From positions 62,001 to 126,000 of the forward strand of contig NZ_LRUC01000018.1 in the NCBI RefSeq assembly GCF_001550095.1: a stretch of DNA of 64,000 nt, read 5' to 3'. Under the pieces are notes generated by a model that did not search any database, was not told the origin of the DNA, and saw only the letters and a list, made by a program, of their open reading frames with translations. Positions 35,241 to 44,569 of this stretch are shown piece by piece. Origin of the DNA: Celeribacter ethanolicus (GTDB taxonomy: Bacteria; Pseudomonadota; Alphaproteobacteria; Rhodobacterales; Rhodobacteraceae). Positions within the stretch are counted from its first letter, which is position 1. Each line of letters opens with the position of its first letter. Position numbers and translations under genes: made by a program.

Positions 35241-36926
35241 TCACGAATGCTCTTCCGCCGCCGTTTCGGCCAGTTTGCGCGAGAACACCCGGAGCGCATC
35301 GACCTGGAACAGCGCACCATGCAGTTCCGGCCCGGTGTCCTCGTGCAGCGTCACGACGGGAACGAAGATCAGGTTGTTCTTCTCGAACAAGGGCATGGCA
35401 CGTTCCAGCGTGGCGTTGGGAGAGATGTAAATCCCCTGCCCGATCAGCTCCTTGCAAGCCTCTTCCGTGGCGGCGCGCGGCGCGTCGGGTTTGCGGTAGC
35501 ATTGGTGGACGCGCACGGTGGCGAGCAAATAGGCCTGCGGTCCGGCGGCGAGGTGGACGCCGCGACGTTCGAGCTGGGTGAGGAAGAAAGAGCGGTCGAC
35601 GAGGCGCGAGGCCAGCGCGGTCGAGAGCGACACGGCGACCATCACGGCCAGCCCGGTTTGCCAGTCGCCGGTGAGTTCGAAGACGATCAAAGTTGTTGAG
35701 ATCGGCGCGCCGAGGACGGCCGCCGCCACCGCCCCCATCCCCGCCAGCGCATAGAGCGTGACCGTGCCGGAAACGTCGGGGAAGATCCCGGTGGCGATCA
35801 GCCCGAAGGACAGGCCGGTGAGCGCGCCGACCATGAGCGCGGGGGAAAATACGCCCCCGCCCATGCGCCCCGCCATGGTGATCGCGACGGCAATGACCTT
35901 GAGTACGGCATAGACCACAGCCTGCCAGAGGATCAGTTGCCCGGTGAGGGCGGCGGAGGTGGTTTCATAGCCGACGCCGATGATATGCGGAAAGAAGATC
36001 GCGATACAGCCGAGCAAAAGCCCCGCTGCCGCAGGCCGCAGCACGGGCGGCAGGTGCAGTTTTTCCTGCACCCAGGAGCCGAAATCGTCAGCCATGAAAA
36101 TCGTGCGCATCAGCAGCACGGCGACGAGGCCGGACAGGAGCCCGAGCATGAGAAAGGCGGGCAGTTCGACATAGAAGGACAGCGCCCCGTCATCGGCGAG
36201 GGTGAACTCGGTGACGCCACCGAATTCTATCCGATTGATCACCGTACCTGCGACGGAGGCGATGGCGATGGGGGCGAAGGCATGAACGGCGAAATGGCGC
36301 AGCACCACTTCGAGGGCGAAAAGCGCGCCCGCAATCGGTGCGTTAAAGGAGGCGGAGACGGCGGCGGCGACGGCGCAGCCCAGGAGATCGCGCCCGGTGA
36401 TGCCGTCGGCGTGGAGGCGGTTCGAGACCCATGTGGCGATGACGCCTGCAAGGTGGACCACGGGGCCTTCGCGGCCCGAGGAGCCGCCGGTGGAGAGGGT
36501 GATGAGAGAGGCCGCGGCGGAGGCGAGGCCCGCGCGTTTTTCGACCCGACCGTCGTTGAGGGCCGCGCCTTCGATCACATCGGCGACGGAACGCACACGG
36601 CCGTCGGGGGTGAACCAGTTGAGGATGATGCCGACGACCAGCCCGCCGATCACCGGCAGGGCGAGCACCCAGAACCACGGCAGGTCGCGGGCGACCGTGT
36701 GCAGATGGCGCAGATCGTGCGTGCCGTAGAGAAAGGCCTGAAGTTTCTCGATCCCGAGGCGGAAGAACAGCGCGGCCCCGCCCGAGGCGATGCCGATGAC
36801 CAGCGCGATGAACCAGAACTGGATCTGGCTCGGACCGCGACGGCGGATCAACATCAGGGTGTCGCGCAGCCCGTCGCGGATCTCGTTCAGCGCCTTGGCC
36901 GGATAGGCCGGTTTTTCCTCTGACAT
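35241..36926 (-). CDS. ClC-family chloride channel/antiporter with C-terminal CBS-like region
   Basis: A 561-residue ClC protein. The selectivity motif GGSSGREGPVVHLAG (~150) includes the gating Glu position of GREGP. GRMGGGVFSPALMVGALTG (~370) is the second anion-binding loop. The usual GSGIP near the N-terminus is replaced by VRSVADVIEG, as in a bacterial subgroup. About eleven hydrophobic helices span 30-445. The C-terminal ~110 residues (YISPNATLERAMPLFEKNN) look like a single CBS motif. GAAGGGGCGGGG sits before ATG 36926, so I prefer it to 36947. It is divergent from the FAD dehydrogenase gene. Confidence 0.92.
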   Translation of the reverse strand: MSEEKPAYPAKALNEIRDGLRDTLMLIRRRGPSQIQFWFIALVIGIASGGAALFFRLGIEKLQAFLYGTHDLRHLHTVARDLPWFWVLALPVIGGLVVGIILNWFTPDGRVRSVADVIEGAALNDGRVEKRAGLASAAASLITLSTGGSSGREGPVVHLAGVIATWVSNRLHADGITGRDLLGCAVAAAVSASFNAPIAGALFALEVVLRHFAVHAFAPIAIASVAGTVINRIEFGGVTEFTLADDGALSFYVELPAFLMLGLLSGLVAVLLMRTIFMADDFGSWVQEKLHLPPVLRPAAAGLLLGCIAIFFPHIIGVGYETTSAALTGQLILWQAVVYAVLKVIAVAITMAGRMGGGVFSPALMVGALTGLSFGLIATGIFPDVSGTVTLYALAGMGAVAAAVLGAPISTTLIVFELTGDWQTGLAVMVAVSLSTALASRLVDRSFFLTQLERRGVHLAAGPQAYLLATVRVHQCYRKPDAPRAATEEACKELIGQGIYISPNATLERAMPLFEKNNLIFVPVVTLHEDTGPELHGALFQVDALRVFSRKLAETAAEEHS

Positions 36927-37043
36927 CCCCGCCCCTTCCAGACGCATTCGACCGCCACCGCCCGGACCTGTCGTTTCGGTCCGCTTTTCCCGACCGCTCG
37001 CTTCCTTTATGGTCGCCGGACCCCAACAGACAGCGAGTCGACC

Positions 37044-38411
37044 ATGATTTCCGAAACCGTATATGCCGAGCTTTCCACCGTTCTAGAGGGTCGGATCAGC
37101 CGATCCAAGTCCGAACTGGACCAGCACGGGCTGTCGGAGACGTGGTTTCCGCCGACCCCACCGGAGGCCGTGGCCTATCCCGAGACCACCGAAGAGGTCT
37201 CCGAACTGATGAAGATTTGTCACGCCCATGAGGTCCCGGTGACAGGCTTTGGCGCGGGCACGTCTCTGGAGGGCCAGACGCTTGCGGTGAAGGGCGGTCT
37301 CGTCGTGGACTTCTCGCGGATGAACCGGGTCATCCGGGTCAACGACGCGGATATGGACGCGGTCGTCCAGCCCGGCATCACCCGCGAGGCGCTCAATGTC
37401 GAGCTTCGGACCACGGGGCTGATGTTTCCGGTCGATCCGGGGGCCAATGCAAGCCTTGGCGGCATGGCGATGACGCGGGCCTCGGGGACGACGGCGGTGA
37501 AATACGGCACGATGAAGGAAAATGTCATCGGGCTCGAGGTGGTGCTGGCCGACGGGACGGTGATTCACACCGGTTCGCGGGCGCGCAAATCGGCCTCGGG
37601 TTATGATCTCACCTCGCTTTTCGTTGGCTCCGAAGGCACGCTGGGCCTGATCACGGAAATGACCGTGCGGCTTCATGGTCAGCCGGAGGCGATCTCCGCC
37701 GCCGTTTGTTCGTTTGACGAAATCAGCCCCGCGGTGCAGGCCGTAATCGCCACCATTCAGGTCGGGCTGCCGATGGCGCGGATCGAATTTCTCGATGCGG
37801 AAAGCGTCGACGCGGTGAACAAATATTCCGGTGCCGATTTCCCGCTCAAACCGCATCTCTTCGTCGAGTTCCACGGCTCGGAGAGCGGAGTGGCCGAACA
37901 GGTCGAGATGTTCGGCGAGATCGTGCATGAATTCGGTGGTTCGGATTTCCAATGGGCCTCGAAAGCGGAGGATCGCAACGCGCTCTGGACCATGCGTCAC
38001 CATGCCTATTGGGCCTGTCTGGCGCTCCGGAAAGGCGCGAAGGCGGTGGTGACGGATATTTCCGTGCCGATCTCGAAACTGGCGCAGGCGGTGGAGGAAA
38101 CCGCGGCGGATATTGCGGCTTCGCCCATCGACGGGCCGATTCTCGGCCATGTCGGCGACGGCAATTTCCATGCGATCCTGCTGGTCGACCCGAACGACGC
38201 CGAAGAGATCAAGCTGGCGAAAGATCTGGCGCATCGCATGGCCGAACGCGCGCTGGCGCTCGGCGGCACGATCACCGGCGAACATGGCATCGGCATGGGC
38301 AAGAAAAGCCTTATGGCAGAGGAACATGGCGCGGCCTGGGGCCTCATGGGGCAGATCAAGGCGGCGATGGACCCGAAGAACATCCTAAATCCGGGCAAGA
38401 TGGTGCCCTGA
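37044..38411 (+). CDS. FAD-linked D-lactate dehydrogenase/glycolate oxidase GlcD-like
   Basis: A 455-residue flavoprotein of the vanillyl-alcohol-oxidase fold, closest in pattern to D-lactate dehydrogenase (cytochrome). The FAD PCMH domain (~35-215) contains VTGFGAGTSLEGQTLAVKGG and VDPGANASLGGMAMTRASGT. The C-terminal substrate domain has LGHVGDGNFHAILLVDP and ITGEHGIGMGKK, the conserved His-rich segments. It would oxidise a D-2-hydroxyacid and pass electrons to cytochrome c or quinone. Its partner in lactate metabolism could be the NAD-dependent L-LDH at 55.0 kb. The Shine-Dalgarno sequence is weak (CAGCGAG). Confidence 0.88.
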   Translation: MISETVYAELSTVLEGRISRSKSELDQHGLSETWFPPTPPEAVAYPETTEEVSELMKICHAHEVPVTGFGAGTSLEGQTLAVKGGLVVDFSRMNRVIRVNDADMDAVVQPGITREALNVELRTTGLMFPVDPGANASLGGMAMTRASGTTAVKYGTMKENVIGLEVVLADGTVIHTGSRARKSASGYDLTSLFVGSEGTLGLITEMTVRLHGQPEAISAAVCSFDEISPAVQAVIATIQVGLPMARIEFLDAESVDAVNKYSGADFPLKPHLFVEFHGSESGVAEQVEMFGEIVHEFGGSDFQWASKAEDRNALWTMRHHAYWACLALRKGAKAVVTDISVPISKLAQAVEETAADIAASPIDGPILGHVGDGNFHAILLVDPNDAEEIKLAKDLAHRMAERALALGGTITGEHGIGMGKKSLMAEEHGAAWGLMGQIKAAMDPKNILNPGKMVP

Positions 38412-38434
38412 GCCGCGTTCCGCAAGAGAAAGCA

Positions 38435-38466
38435 GGCGCGAAAAGGTCCCCCCTTTCGCGCCGTTT
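38435..38466 (+). terminator. Intrinsic terminator after the dehydrogenase gene
   Basis: GGCGCGAAAAGG pairs with CCCTTTCGCGCC, with one unpaired A, and GTTTTC follows. It lies 24 bp after the stop, between convergent genes. Confidence 0.7.
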
Positions 38467-38577
38467 TCGTGAAACAAAGCCACTCGGAATATGCGGGCAG
38501 CTTAGCAAGACATCATTAAACTTCCGTGAAAATGCGACGGGCGACCTGTTCAACACGCCCAAAGCGCTCAGGTTAAG

Positions 38578-40230
38578 TCAGCGTGCCAAAAGCGCACGGG
38601 CCGCCTCACGCGCCGCTTCCGTGATCGTGTCGCCCGAGAGCATCCGCGCCAGCTCATCAATCCGGTTGTCCGCATCGAGCGGCGTCACCTCGGACAACGT
38701 CATCCCCGCCTCGACCCGTTTCGCGACGCGCCAGTGATGACCGCCAAGGGCCGCGACCTGCGGGCTGTGGGTGACGACGAGCACCTGCCCCTCGTCCGAG
38801 AGCGCCTTGAGGCGGCGGCCTACGGCATCGGCGGTCGCGCCACCGACGCCGCGGTCGATCTCGTCGAAAATCATCGTCACACCGGTCTGATCGCGGGTGA
38901 GACAGACCTTGAGCGCCAACAGGAAGCGCGACAGCTCACCGCCCGAGGCGATCTTGTTCAAAGGCCCCGCGGGCGCCCCGGGGTTGGTCGCCACGGTGAA
39001 GGCCACGGCGTCACGACCTTCGGGGCCCGGTTCGCCGGGGGTGATCTCGGTCGCAAACACCGCCCGCTCCATCTTGAGCGGAGCCAGTTCGCGGCCCATC
39101 ATCGCGTCGAGCTCCTGCGCCGCTTTCATGCGGGCCTCGGTGAGCGCCATGGCGGCGGCGTCATAGGCAGATTCGGCGTCACGTACGGTTTTGCCAAGCT
39201 TCGCCAGATCGCCTTCCCCGCCATCGAGGGCGGCGAGTTTCTCTCGCAGACCGTCGGCAAAGGAGCCAAGCTCGTCGGGCAGTACATTGTGTTTGCGCGC
39301 GAGACCGCGAATGGCGAAAAGCCGCTCTTCGACCCGCTCCAACTCATGCGGATTGAATTGCAATGCTTCGATACAATCCTCGACGCCCGCTTGCGCCTCC
39401 GCCAGTTCGTTGAGCGCCCGGCCCAGCGCGTCGATCGCCGCGTCCAGCCGCCCGTCGGCGCGATCAGACGCCCCTTCGAGCCATTTCAGCGCATCCGTCA
39501 ACATCCCTTCGCCGCCATCGTAGGACAGGGCCTGATGGGCTTTCGCCACATCGCCAGCGATCTTTTCCGCCGATTGCATCAGCCGGCGTTCGGCGTCGAG
39601 TTTGGCCTCCTCGCCCGGCTCCGGGTTCAGCCCGTCAAGCTCGCCCACCGCATGACGAAGGAACTCTTCCTCGGATTTCAAGGCGGCCTGCCGGGTCTCA
39701 GCCTCGGCAAGCGCTTTGCGTGCGGCACTTAGGGCTTTCCAAGCGCCGCGCGATGTTTCCAGAAGCGGCGCCATGCCGCCGAAGGCATCGAGCAAAAGCC
39801 GGTGCCCGCGCGGGTTCAGAAGCCCGCGGTCGTCATGTTGACCATGCAATTCCACGAGAACGTCGGACAGCCGCCGCAGCACATCGCCCGAGACCCGCCG
39901 ATCATTGACCCATGCAGTCTTGCGCCCGTCCGCCGTATTGACCCGGCGCAGGATCAGCTCACCGTCGTCGGTGTCCATGCCCAGCTCGGCCAGAACCTCT
40001 TCGGCATCGTGGCCTCTCGGCAGATCGAACACCGCCGTGACCTCGCCCTGCGCCGCGCCCGTGCGCACTAGATCGGCGCGCCCGCGCCAGCCGAGGACAA
40101 AGCCGAGACTGTCGAGGAGGATGGATTTGCCCGCGCCGGTCTCGCCGGTCAAGACATTGAGACCCGGCTGAAATTCCAATTCCAGCCGGTCGATGATCAG
40201 CATGTCCCGGATGTCGAGACTTCTCAGCAT
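38578..40230 (-). CDS. recN: DNA repair protein RecN
   Basis: RecN is an SMC-like ATPase recruited to double-strand breaks. The 550-residue product has Walker A at G29-E-T-G-A-G-K35-S, a long coiled-coil centre (~155-360), the ABC signature IASGGELSRFLLALK, Walker B TMIFDEIDRGVGG, and the D-loop/His region LVVTHSPQVAALG. bamD lies 13 bp upstream, so recN is probably co-transcribed with it. No LexA-type operator was evident in that gap. It is convergent with the dehydrogenase gene. Confidence 0.96.
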   Translation of the reverse strand: MLRSLDIRDMLIIDRLELEFQPGLNVLTGETGAGKSILLDSLGFVLGWRGRADLVRTGAAQGEVTAVFDLPRGHDAEEVLAELGMDTDDGELILRRVNTADGRKTAWVNDRRVSGDVLRRLSDVLVELHGQHDDRGLLNPRGHRLLLDAFGGMAPLLETSRGAWKALSAARKALAEAETRQAALKSEEEFLRHAVGELDGLNPEPGEEAKLDAERRLMQSAEKIAGDVAKAHQALSYDGGEGMLTDALKWLEGASDRADGRLDAAIDALGRALNELAEAQAGVEDCIEALQFNPHELERVEERLFAIRGLARKHNVLPDELGSFADGLREKLAALDGGEGDLAKLGKTVRDAESAYDAAAMALTEARMKAAQELDAMMGRELAPLKMERAVFATEITPGEPGPEGRDAVAFTVATNPGAPAGPLNKIASGGELSRFLLALKVCLTRDQTGVTMIFDEIDRGVGGATADAVGRRLKALSDEGQVLVVTHSPQVAALGGHHWRVAKRVEAGMTLSEVTPLDADNRIDELARMLSGDTITEAAREAARALLAR

Positions 40231-40243
40231 GGGGGTCTGAGCC

Positions 40244-41080
40244 TCAGAGCCATTCGCCGCGGATCATCTGACGATAGATCGCGCCAAGCCAGTTGTTCTC
40301 GAAGACTTTCGGTTCCAGCCCCTGCCCGGTCAGCAGCTTGTAGCTGTGCTGATACCATTCGGAGGACTGGTAGTTGTGACCCAGAATCGCGCCTGCGGTC
40401 TGTGCCTCTTCGGTGAGACCCAGCGACAGGTAGCTTTCGACCAGACGATGCAACGCCTCCGGCGTATGCTGGGTGGTCTGGAACTGTTCCACCACCACAC
40501 GGAAACGATTCACGGCGGCAGTGTAATGTTTCTTTTTCAGATAATAGCGCCCGATCTCCATTTCCTTCGCCGCGAGGTGGTCGAAGGCGAGATCGAATTT
40601 CAGGATCGCGGAGCGGGCATATTCGCTGTTGGGATAGCGTTCAATGACCACACGCAGCGCCTGCAGCGCCTGGAAGGTGAGGCCCTGATCGCGCCCCACG
40701 TCGTCGATCTGGTCGTAATAGGACAGGGCCAGCAGATACTGGGCATAGGCGGCATCTTCGTCCGCCGGGTAGAAGTCGAGGAAACGCTGTGCCGCAACAC
40801 GGGCGTTCTCATAATCCTTGTCGCGGTGATAGGAGAAGGCCTGCATGATCAACGCGCGCTTGGCCCAGTCGGAATAGGGATAAAGCCGCTCCACCTCGCC
40901 GAAATAGAAGGCCGCATCGCCGAAATCCTTTTGCGTGATCTCGAACTCGGCCCGCTCATAGATGTCATCCGCCGGATAGCCCTCGAGGTTCTCGCGCGGC
41001 GAATAATTCCCGCAGGCCGTCAGAAAAGCCATGGAAACACCGAGCGTTAAAGCCAGTTTGCCTGTTTTACATGCCGTCAT
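40244..41080 (-). CDS. bamD: Outer-membrane assembly lipoprotein BamD
   Basis: BamD is the essential lipoprotein of the BAM complex that inserts beta-barrels into the outer membrane. The 278-residue product has a lipoprotein signal with lipobox LTAC (Cys ~23), then five TPR-like repeats starting ADDIYERAEFEITQKDFGDA, FGEVERLYPYSDWAKRAL and RFLDFYPADEDAAYAQY, as in the YfiO/ComL family. ATG 41080 gives the proper signal length; the frame opens 18 bp earlier. It is followed at 13 bp by recN. It is separated from lpxC by ~200 bp that includes a GCCCGG-ACGCA-CCGGGC hairpin at 41258-41274. Confidence 0.94.
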   Translation of the reverse strand: MTACKTGKLALTLGVSMAFLTACGNYSPRENLEGYPADDIYERAEFEITQKDFGDAAFYFGEVERLYPYSDWAKRALIMQAFSYHRDKDYENARVAAQRFLDFYPADEDAAYAQYLLALSYYDQIDDVGRDQGLTFQALQALRVVIERYPNSEYARSAILKFDLAFDHLAAKEMEIGRYYLKKKHYTAAVNRFRVVVEQFQTTQHTPEALHRLVESYLSLGLTEEAQTAGAILGHNYQSSEWYQHSYKLLTGQGLEPKVFENNWLGAIYRQMIRGEWL

Positions 41081-41257
41081 GAAAGGCCCTACCCTCACCG
41101 TTCACCGCCCGTTTGACCGGGTCGTGTCCACACTCCTAGCACAGAAAAATCCGGTGCAAAACGCCTTAACGGCGGAAAAGTCATCACGGCATGGAGAGTG
41201 TGCTTTGTGCGGCCAGTTTGCCCCCTGGCCTTCCCCCTGCCTCGCCCCGGTTTCCCC

Positions 41258-41274
41258 GCCCGGACGCACCGGGC
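41258..41274 (-). terminator. Hairpin downstream of lpxC, possible terminator
   Basis: GCCCGG and CCGGGC pair perfectly around five bases, 14 bp past the lpxC stop. No T tract follows, so this may be only a weak or factor-assisted stop. Confidence 0.3.
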
Positions 41275-41287
41275 ATGGGGAGGGAGA

Positions 41288-42223
41288 TCAGGCGCAGACC
41301 GCCAGATCGGCAGGGCTGACGCCCGCGCCGGGAAGCCGCGCGGCGGTGGCCGCATCGACGGTGACGAAAGCCCAGGCACCGGGCGTGTCGAACAGCTTGC
41401 GCAGAAGCTTGTTGGTCACCGCATGGCCCGCCTTTTCGCCGACATAACGGCCAAGGATCGGCGCGCCCGCAAGGTAGAGATCGCCCAGAGCGTCGAGCAT
41501 CTTGTGACGCACCGGCTCGTCATCATGGCGCAGACCGCCCGGAGAAAGCACCGCATCGCCATCGACCACCACGGCGTTCTCGAAGGTGCCACCAAGGGCC
41601 AGACCGTTTTCGCGCATGTAATCGACGTCCGCCTTGCGGCAGAAGGTGCGACAGTTCGACAGTTCGCGGACGAACGCACCATTGGCCATCACCAGATGCT
41701 TGTCCTGAACGCCGATCGCCGGGTCGGCGAAGTCGATGTGAAAGTCGATCTCCATCGTCTCGGACGGCTCGAGACGGGCGCGCGCCGTGTCGGTGACAAG
41801 CTCGACGGGCTTGAGGATTTTCAGCGCGCGGGTCGGGCCGTCCTGACGGCGCAGACCGGCGGCGAGAATAGCGTCGACGAAGGGCGCGGCAGAACCGTCG
41901 AGAATCGGCACTTCCGGCCCGTCGACGGTGATCACCGCATTGCCGATGCCACAGCCCGCAAGCGCGGCCATGATGTGTTCGATGGTCGAAAGCTCGACCC
42001 CCTCGTCGTTGCGGATCAGCGTGCAAAGCTGAGAGGGAACGACCGCGTCCCAACGCGCCGGGATCAGCGCATCGCGGGTGTCCGACGCATCGGCTTCGAT
42101 GTCGGACCGCAGGAAGGTGATGCCGCTGTTGGCGGGCGCTGGCAGGATATCCATGCGCACGGGGGCGCCGGAGTGGAGCCCCACACCGTCGAAGCGAATT
42201 CGTTTTGCAACTGTGCTCTGCAC
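41288..42223 (-). CDS. lpxC: UDP-3-O-acyl-N-acetylglucosamine deacetylase LpxC
   Basis: LpxC catalyses the committed step of lipid A synthesis, deacetylating UDP-3-O-acyl-GlcNAc with a Zn2+. The ~311-residue product shows GVGLHSG near the start, the catalytic Glu and Zn His in STIEHIMAAL, the ligand His and Asp in VRHKMLDALGDLYL, and the general-acid His in EKAGHAVTNKLL. No ATG fits. GTG 42223 has GTGAGG just upstream and matches the family N-terminus (VQSTVAKRIRFDGVGLHSG); GTG 42235 is an alternative giving four more residues. It is the gene after ftsZ, as in other dcw clusters. Confidence 0.94.
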   Translation of the reverse strand: MQSTVAKRIRFDGVGLHSGAPVRMDILPAPANSGITFLRSDIEADASDTRDALIPARWDAVVPSQLCTLIRNDEGVELSTIEHIMAALAGCGIGNAVITVDGPEVPILDGSAAPFVDAILAAGLRRQDGPTRALKILKPVELVTDTARARLEPSETMEIDFHIDFADPAIGVQDKHLVMANGAFVRELSNCRTFCRKADVDYMRENGLALGGTFENAVVVDGDAVLSPGGLRHDDEPVRHKMLDALGDLYLAGAPILGRYVGEKAGHAVTNKLLRKLFDTPGAWAFVTVDAATAARLPGAGVSPADLAVCA

Positions 42224-42304
42224 CACCGGCCTCACAATCTTTCAATCTTGTTGCGCATCGGAGTTCGCGGACAGATTTGGGTTTCTCCGCGCCGACGCGT
42301 CTTG

Positions 42305-42319
42305 TTAACCCGCACCTAA
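42305..42319. promoter_or_regulatory. CtrA-like near-match TTAA-N7-CTAA before lpxC
   Basis: TTAACCCGCACCTAA fits TTAA-N7-TTAA with one mismatch and lies about 80 bp upstream of the lpxC start. It is weak on its own. Confidence 0.25.
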
Positions 42320-42441
42320 CCAATCCGGTTCACCAAGCTCAACTCAATCTTTGTAACCGATTGAAACATGGTCACGCGGAGAGAGGCAAAAACCCGCGCA
42401 CATCTTTGCCGAAACGCGGCAACTCCCTTGAAACAAAAGAA

Positions 42442-42465
42442 AAAGGCCGCCTTCTGGCGACCTTT
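42442..42465 (-). terminator. Intrinsic terminator of ftsZ
   Basis: On the minus strand AAAGGTCGCC-AGAA-GGCGGCCTTT, with one mismatch, is followed by TTCTTTTGTTTC. It lies 70 bp after the ftsZ stop. Confidence 0.8.
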
Positions 42466-42535
42466 CAAATGCTGCAATCTTCGTGAATGTGATCTTGAGA
42501 CCGGGGCCTCAAAGCGCTCCACTCACGGATTTATG

Positions 42536-44170
42536 TCAGTTCGCCTGACGACGCAGGAAGGCCGGGATTTCGATCTTTTCCTGCTCCGGGTTCGGATCCT
42601 GATCCTCGTCATAGGCCTGATGCACCTGCGGGCGGACCTGCGGCTGGGCACCGAAACGGGCCTGCGGCTGCGGTGCCGCGGAACGGGCTTCCGGCTCATT
42701 GTGCCCGGTCATGCGTCCGATCAGCGAGTTGATCCCGAAGCGACCACCCTTGGCTTCCGCGGCGGGCTGCTGATGCTGCGGCGCGGGCTGGTGCTGCTGC
42801 GGACGCATGTCGGCCCGGGGCTGTTTCGACACGGCGGCCTGCAGACGGGCCAGAGCCTCCGGCGAAGGCGTGCCCGGTGCGGGAGCGCGCGGAGCAACGA
42901 AGCTTTCGGCTTCGGGCTCGTGCATCGCCGGTTGCGGCATCGGCTGCGGACGCGGCTGATAGGCGGGCGGCGGCAGATCGTCGTCGAGCGCACGGAACTC
43001 TTCGCGGCGCTCTTCACGACGGTGGCTTTCCTGCGGATCGAACACGTCGAGGGTCGGCTGAGCCGGTTCGGCCGCATGTTCCACCGCAGCGGCGGCTGCG
43101 ACGGCGGCGGGCGCGGCCTGCTCCATCTTCTCTTCGACCACATCCGGGGTTTGCAGCGGCTCGGCCAGACGGCGACGCGGCACCGGCATTTCTTCGAGCG
43201 TCGTGCGGGCGTCAATGCCCGTGGCCACCACGGAGACGCGCATCGCGCCGTCCATATCGGTGTCCAGCGTGGAGCCGACGATGATGTTGGCGTCCGGATC
43301 GACCTCTTCACGGATGCGGTTCGCGGCTTCGTCCAGTTCGAACAGGGTCAGGTCGTAGCCACCGGTGATGTTGATCAGCACGCCTTTCGCGCCTTTGAGC
43401 GAAATCTCGTCGAGGAGCGGGTTGGCGATGGCTTTTTCGGCGGCCTGAATGGCGCGATCTTCGCCGGTCGCATCGCCCGTGCCCATCATCGCCTTGCCCA
43501 TTTCGTCCATCACGGAACGTACATCGGCGAAGTCGAGGTTGATGAGGCCCGGACGGACCATCAGGTCGGAGATGCCCTTGACGCCTTGGTAAAGCACGTC
43601 ATCGGCCATGGAGAAGGCCTCGGTGAAGGTGGTTTTCTCGTTGGCGAGACGGAACAGGTTCTGGTTCGGAATCACGATCAGCGTGTCGACCATCTTCTGA
43701 AGCTGATCGACGCCCTCGTCGGCCTGACGCATGCGTTTCGCGCCTTCGAACTGGAACGGCTTGGTCACGACGCCGACGGTCAGCACGCCCAGTTCACGGG
43801 CAGCCTGCGCGATGATCGGAGCGGCGCCTGTGCCAGTGCCACCGCCCATGCCGGCGGTGATGAAGCACATGTGGGCCCCTGCCAGGTGATCGACGATCTG
43901 TTCGATGCTCTCTTCGGCAGCCGCCGCGCCGACGGAGGGGCGCGCACCGGCGCCAAGACCCTCGGTCACTTTCACACCCATCTGGATGCGGTGTTGCGCC
44001 TTGGCGTGTTGCAGCGCCTGCGCGTCGGTGTTCGCCACGACGAAATCGACGCCTTCAAGCTGCTTCTCGATCATGTTGTTGACCGCGTTGCCGCCAGCAC
44101 CACCGACACCAAACACCGTGATTTTCGGTTTCAACTCGTCCCGCTCGGGCATCGTCAGATTCAAAGCCAT
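42536..44170 (-). CDS. ftsZ: Cell division GTPase FtsZ
   Basis: FtsZ polymerises into the cytokinetic ring. The 544-residue product has the tubulin-like GTPase domain (~15-320) with [16 protein letters not shown], the signature [12 protein letters not shown] and the T7 loop [12 protein letters not shown] long Gln/Pro/Ala-rich linker (~330-530) typical of alphaproteobacteria follows. The C-terminal peptide [11 protein letters not shown] binds FtsA and other ring partners. ATG 44170 opens the conserved protein ([21 protein letters not shown]); the frame itself opens at 44269. ftsA lies 399 bp upstream, so ftsZ has room for its own promoter. Confidence 0.97.
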   Translation of the reverse strand: MALNLTMPERDELKPKITVFGVGGAGGNAVNNMIEKQLEGVDFVVANTDAQALQHAKAQHRIQMGVKVTEGLGAGARPSVGAAAAEESIEQIVDHLAGAHMCFITAGMGGGTGTGAAPIIAQAARELGVLTVGVVTKPFQFEGAKRMRQADEGVDQLQKMVDTLIVIPNQNLFRLANEKTTFTEAFSMADDVLYQGVKGISDLMVRPGLINLDFADVRSVMDEMGKAMMGTGDATGEDRAIQAAEKAIANPLLDEISLKGAKGVLINITGGYDLTLFELDEAANRIREEVDPDANIIVGSTLDTDMDGAMRVSVVATGIDARTTLEEMPVPRRRLAEPLQTPDVVEEKMEQAAPAAVAAAAAVEHAAEPAQPTLDVFDPQESHRREERREEFRALDDDLPPPAYQPRPQPMPQPAMHEPEAESFVAPRAPAPGTPSPEALARLQAAVSKQPRADMRPQQHQPAPQHQQPAAEAKGGRFGINSLIGRMTGHNEPEARSAAPQPQARFGAQPQVRPQVHQAYDEDQDPNPEQEKIEIPAFLRRQAN

Positions 44171-44569
44171 GAGTACCGCCTGTGTTCTTTTAGCTGTTGT
44201 GCTCAGGGTCGTCGCACCTTCTGCACGCTTCCCCGACTGTCCCCACCCCTGAATCGGGGCAAAATTCACCTATTCACGATAAATCCTATGGGGTTTCGCC
44301 CGTCTCGTCATCCCCAAAACATGAGATTGCCACAAAATATGGGGATACGGCCCGCTTATTTAGGCGGGATTTTGCGCAAAACGGCAGATTTAGGGGATAG
44401 ATTCCGACAGAACCCAAGAGCACGCATCACGAACGCGCGCCCGAAGCCTCACGGGCTTCGCCTTTCAACCATCATGCCGGGGCCCTGCTCGACCACTCTC
44501 CTGCGCGTCGCGAGGCGGAGACTTTGTTATGGCAAACCCTAACACAGCCCCCCGCCCGGCCGCAATCTC
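44171..44569. other. 399-bp ftsA-ftsZ interval, probable ftsZ promoter region
   Basis: No gene is visible. On the minus strand the hairpin CGAAGCCCGTGAGGCTTCG (near 44444-44462) follows ftsA by about 110 bp but lacks a T tract. A less GC-rich section (44270-44400) contains a small CCCGC/GCGGG stem and repeated GGGGAT(A) motifs. This is the likely site of ftsZ promoters, but I cannot point to a specific -35/-10 pair. Confidence 0.45.

Larger units (their letters stand above)
42224..42535. other. 312-bp interval between ftsZ and lpxC
   Basis: The interval holds the ftsZ terminator at its right side and a near-match to the CtrA box about 80 bp before lpxC. lpxC therefore probably has its own promoter here. 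I see no gene on either strand. Confidence 0.6.

Noticed and set aside
44444-44462. Hairpin after ftsA as an intrinsic terminator
   Set aside because: The stem is good but no T tract follows on the minus strand, so I did not list it as a terminator.
42368-44542. A 724-codon plus-strand open frame opposite ftsZ
   Set aside because: Antisense to a complete FtsZ; no recognisable protein features.
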